From Harmothoe impar (Eukaryota; Annelida; Polychaeta; Phyllodocida; Polynoidae), in the NCBI GenBank assembly GCA_947462335.1, contig OX381704.1:119904065-119968064 (forward strand): DNA of 64,000 bases, given 5' to 3'. Made by a program: the position numbers and the translations under genes. This document shows positions 63,175 to 64,000 of this stretch, piece after piece (within the stretch, counting starts at the first letter, position 1; each line of letters begins with the position of its first letter). Below the pieces are notes generated by a model. It ran no database searches, was not told where the DNA came from, and saw nothing but the letters and a program-made list of their open reading frames with translations.

Positions 63175-64000
63175 CTATCCGGACTCCGAGCCACCTGTGG
63201 CATCAGGTTTAGCCGGCGCCTCCTCCTCATCGGAGTCTGACTCGGCCTCCGCCAGAGTCAATTCTTGAAGCCAGGACTCGATCTGAGCCCTGGTACCATC
63301 CCATTCGTGCATCTCGTGCGCGAAGCAATCCCTGAACCGGCGGCGTTCAGGGTCCAGTTTCTCCTCGGCGTTCTTAGTCGCCATCCTTTGCTTTTTCCTT
63401 GCGGATTTAGCAGCCACTTGTTCAGTCCGAGCCCTTTCCCTCTCTTCCTGAACGGTATCCACTGCCGCTGCCTTTTGGATAGCGACTTCCCTCTCATGGA
63501 GATGATGCACCGTATTAAGGGACATCATCGCCACCTCCTGACTGAGGTCGGTAAGCAGCCGGTGAAAATTATCCTGCCACTTATCTAGTGCCTGTTGTCC
63601 GGCTTCGTATGAGGCGAAGTCGGCGCGAGGGAACGAAGGAGGAGCTCGTAGTCGCAAGACTAAAGCATCCTCATCCGGAGTCTCGGGAGGGAGATCCTGT
63701 GCCTTGGCAGGTTTCGGTTTCGGTTTCCCCGAAGCCTTTGTCTTTCCTGTCTGGGTGAGGGTTTGAGTTTCCTCTCCCGGAACCAGGTTACTAGGTGGGA
63801 AGTCCTCGTCAAAGACTTCCCCCATACCGGTGTTCGGATCCTCCGGAGCAGCCCGAGATGGCATACTCTGGGGGCCCGACTTCCAGTCAGTCTTAGTGGA
63901 GGTGAAAGCCGGGCCTTTATAGCCAGGATCCGCCTTCTCCAGAACGGATGGTCTCTCATCCGTTTTCACTCTCTTGGCATCGGTAGGCTCCGAGGACTGG
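63175..64000 (-). CDS. Unknown protein, LTR-element associated (partial, runs off the edge)
   Basis: Open on the minus strand from the right edge to the stop at 63175 (275 codons visible). The first possible start seen is only a GTG at 63969, and the frame continues upstream, so the true start is outside. The first 105 residues are Pro/Lys/Glu-rich and disordered (GKTKASGKPKPKPAKAQDLPPETPDEDAL). About 115-225 is helical (YEAGQQALDKWQDNFHRLLTDLSQEVAMMSLNTVHHLHEREVAIQ, then Arg/Glu/Lys-rich RERARTEQVAAKSARKKQRM). The tail is acidic (EAESDSDEEEAP). No zinc knuckle or protease motif. Gag-like or an extra retrotransposon ORF is possible by position. Confidence 0.5.
   Translation of the reverse strand, partial: QSSEPTDAKRVKTDERPSVLEKADPGYKGPAFTSTKTDWKSGPQSMPSRAAPEDPNTGMGEVFDEDFPPSNLVPGEETQTLTQTGKTKASGKPKPKPAKAQDLPPETPDEDALVLRLRAPPSFPRADFASYEAGQQALDKWQDNFHRLLTDLSQEVAMMSLNTVHHLHEREVAIQKAAAVDTVQEERERARTEQVAAKSARKKQRMATKNAEEKLDPERRRFRDCFAHEMHEWDGTRAQIESWLQELTLAEAESDSDEEEAPAKPDATGGSESG

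Overview
The window reads as animal nuclear DNA that is almost entirely made of mobile elements, satellites and inverted repeats. I found no host protein-coding gene I can defend. The mix of Maverick/Polinton elements, APE-type LINEs, L1-ORF1-like sequence, an LTR, and dense MITEs, minisatellites and palindromes points to an invertebrate, perhaps marine. The species cannot be fixed from this window.

Layout. 1-20.7 kb is non-coding DNA: a 1.4 kb CAGGGCC-ended transposon, minisatellites (5.1, 7.0, 8.7-9.5 and 9.5-10.4 kb), MITEs with TA or TTAA targets, a decayed reverse transcriptase fragment (12.75-13.06 kb) and several near-perfect hairpins. 20775-30186 is a 9.4 kb element with 711/713 bp terminal inverted repeats (TIRs) and a perfect 6 bp target duplication (TACGTT). 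It has no convincing gene but holds internal repeats, three histone-like stem-loops, a 291 bp hairpin and TIRs packed with host-type transcription-factor motifs. 34.87-37.37 kb is the 3' part of a frameshifted LINE on the minus strand. 37372-47823 is a Maverick/Polinton (adintovirus-like) element of 10,452 bp inserted in the LINE endonuclease domain, with target duplication CCTATT. Its termini are nearly the same as those of the 20.8-30.2 kb element.

The Polinton carries a compact minus-strand block: unknown 216 aa protein, packaging ATPase, 110 aa protein, 374 aa protein, integrase with chromodomain, penton-like minor capsid protein, pX-like basic protein, major capsid protein, adenain-like protease, and a 99 aa Cys-rich ORF. 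All frames are open, TATA boxes precede the main blocks, and neighbours abut or overlap by 4-16 bp. There is no DNA polymerase B. On the plus strand of the right arm, a TATA promoter drives an Ala-rich/Cys-tailed ORF. The right arm plus the LINE 5' piece is tandemly triplicated (46287-48337, 48338-50373, 50374-52409).

52.4-64 kb holds a retroposed L1-ORF1-like sequence joined in frame to a NADAR domain (53.16-54.7 kb), a 51 bp palindrome belonging to a dispersed family, several MITEs, a foldback element with 11 bp repeats in both orientations (59551-61047), and an LTR at 61854-62306 with an open frame running off the right edge (63175 onward).
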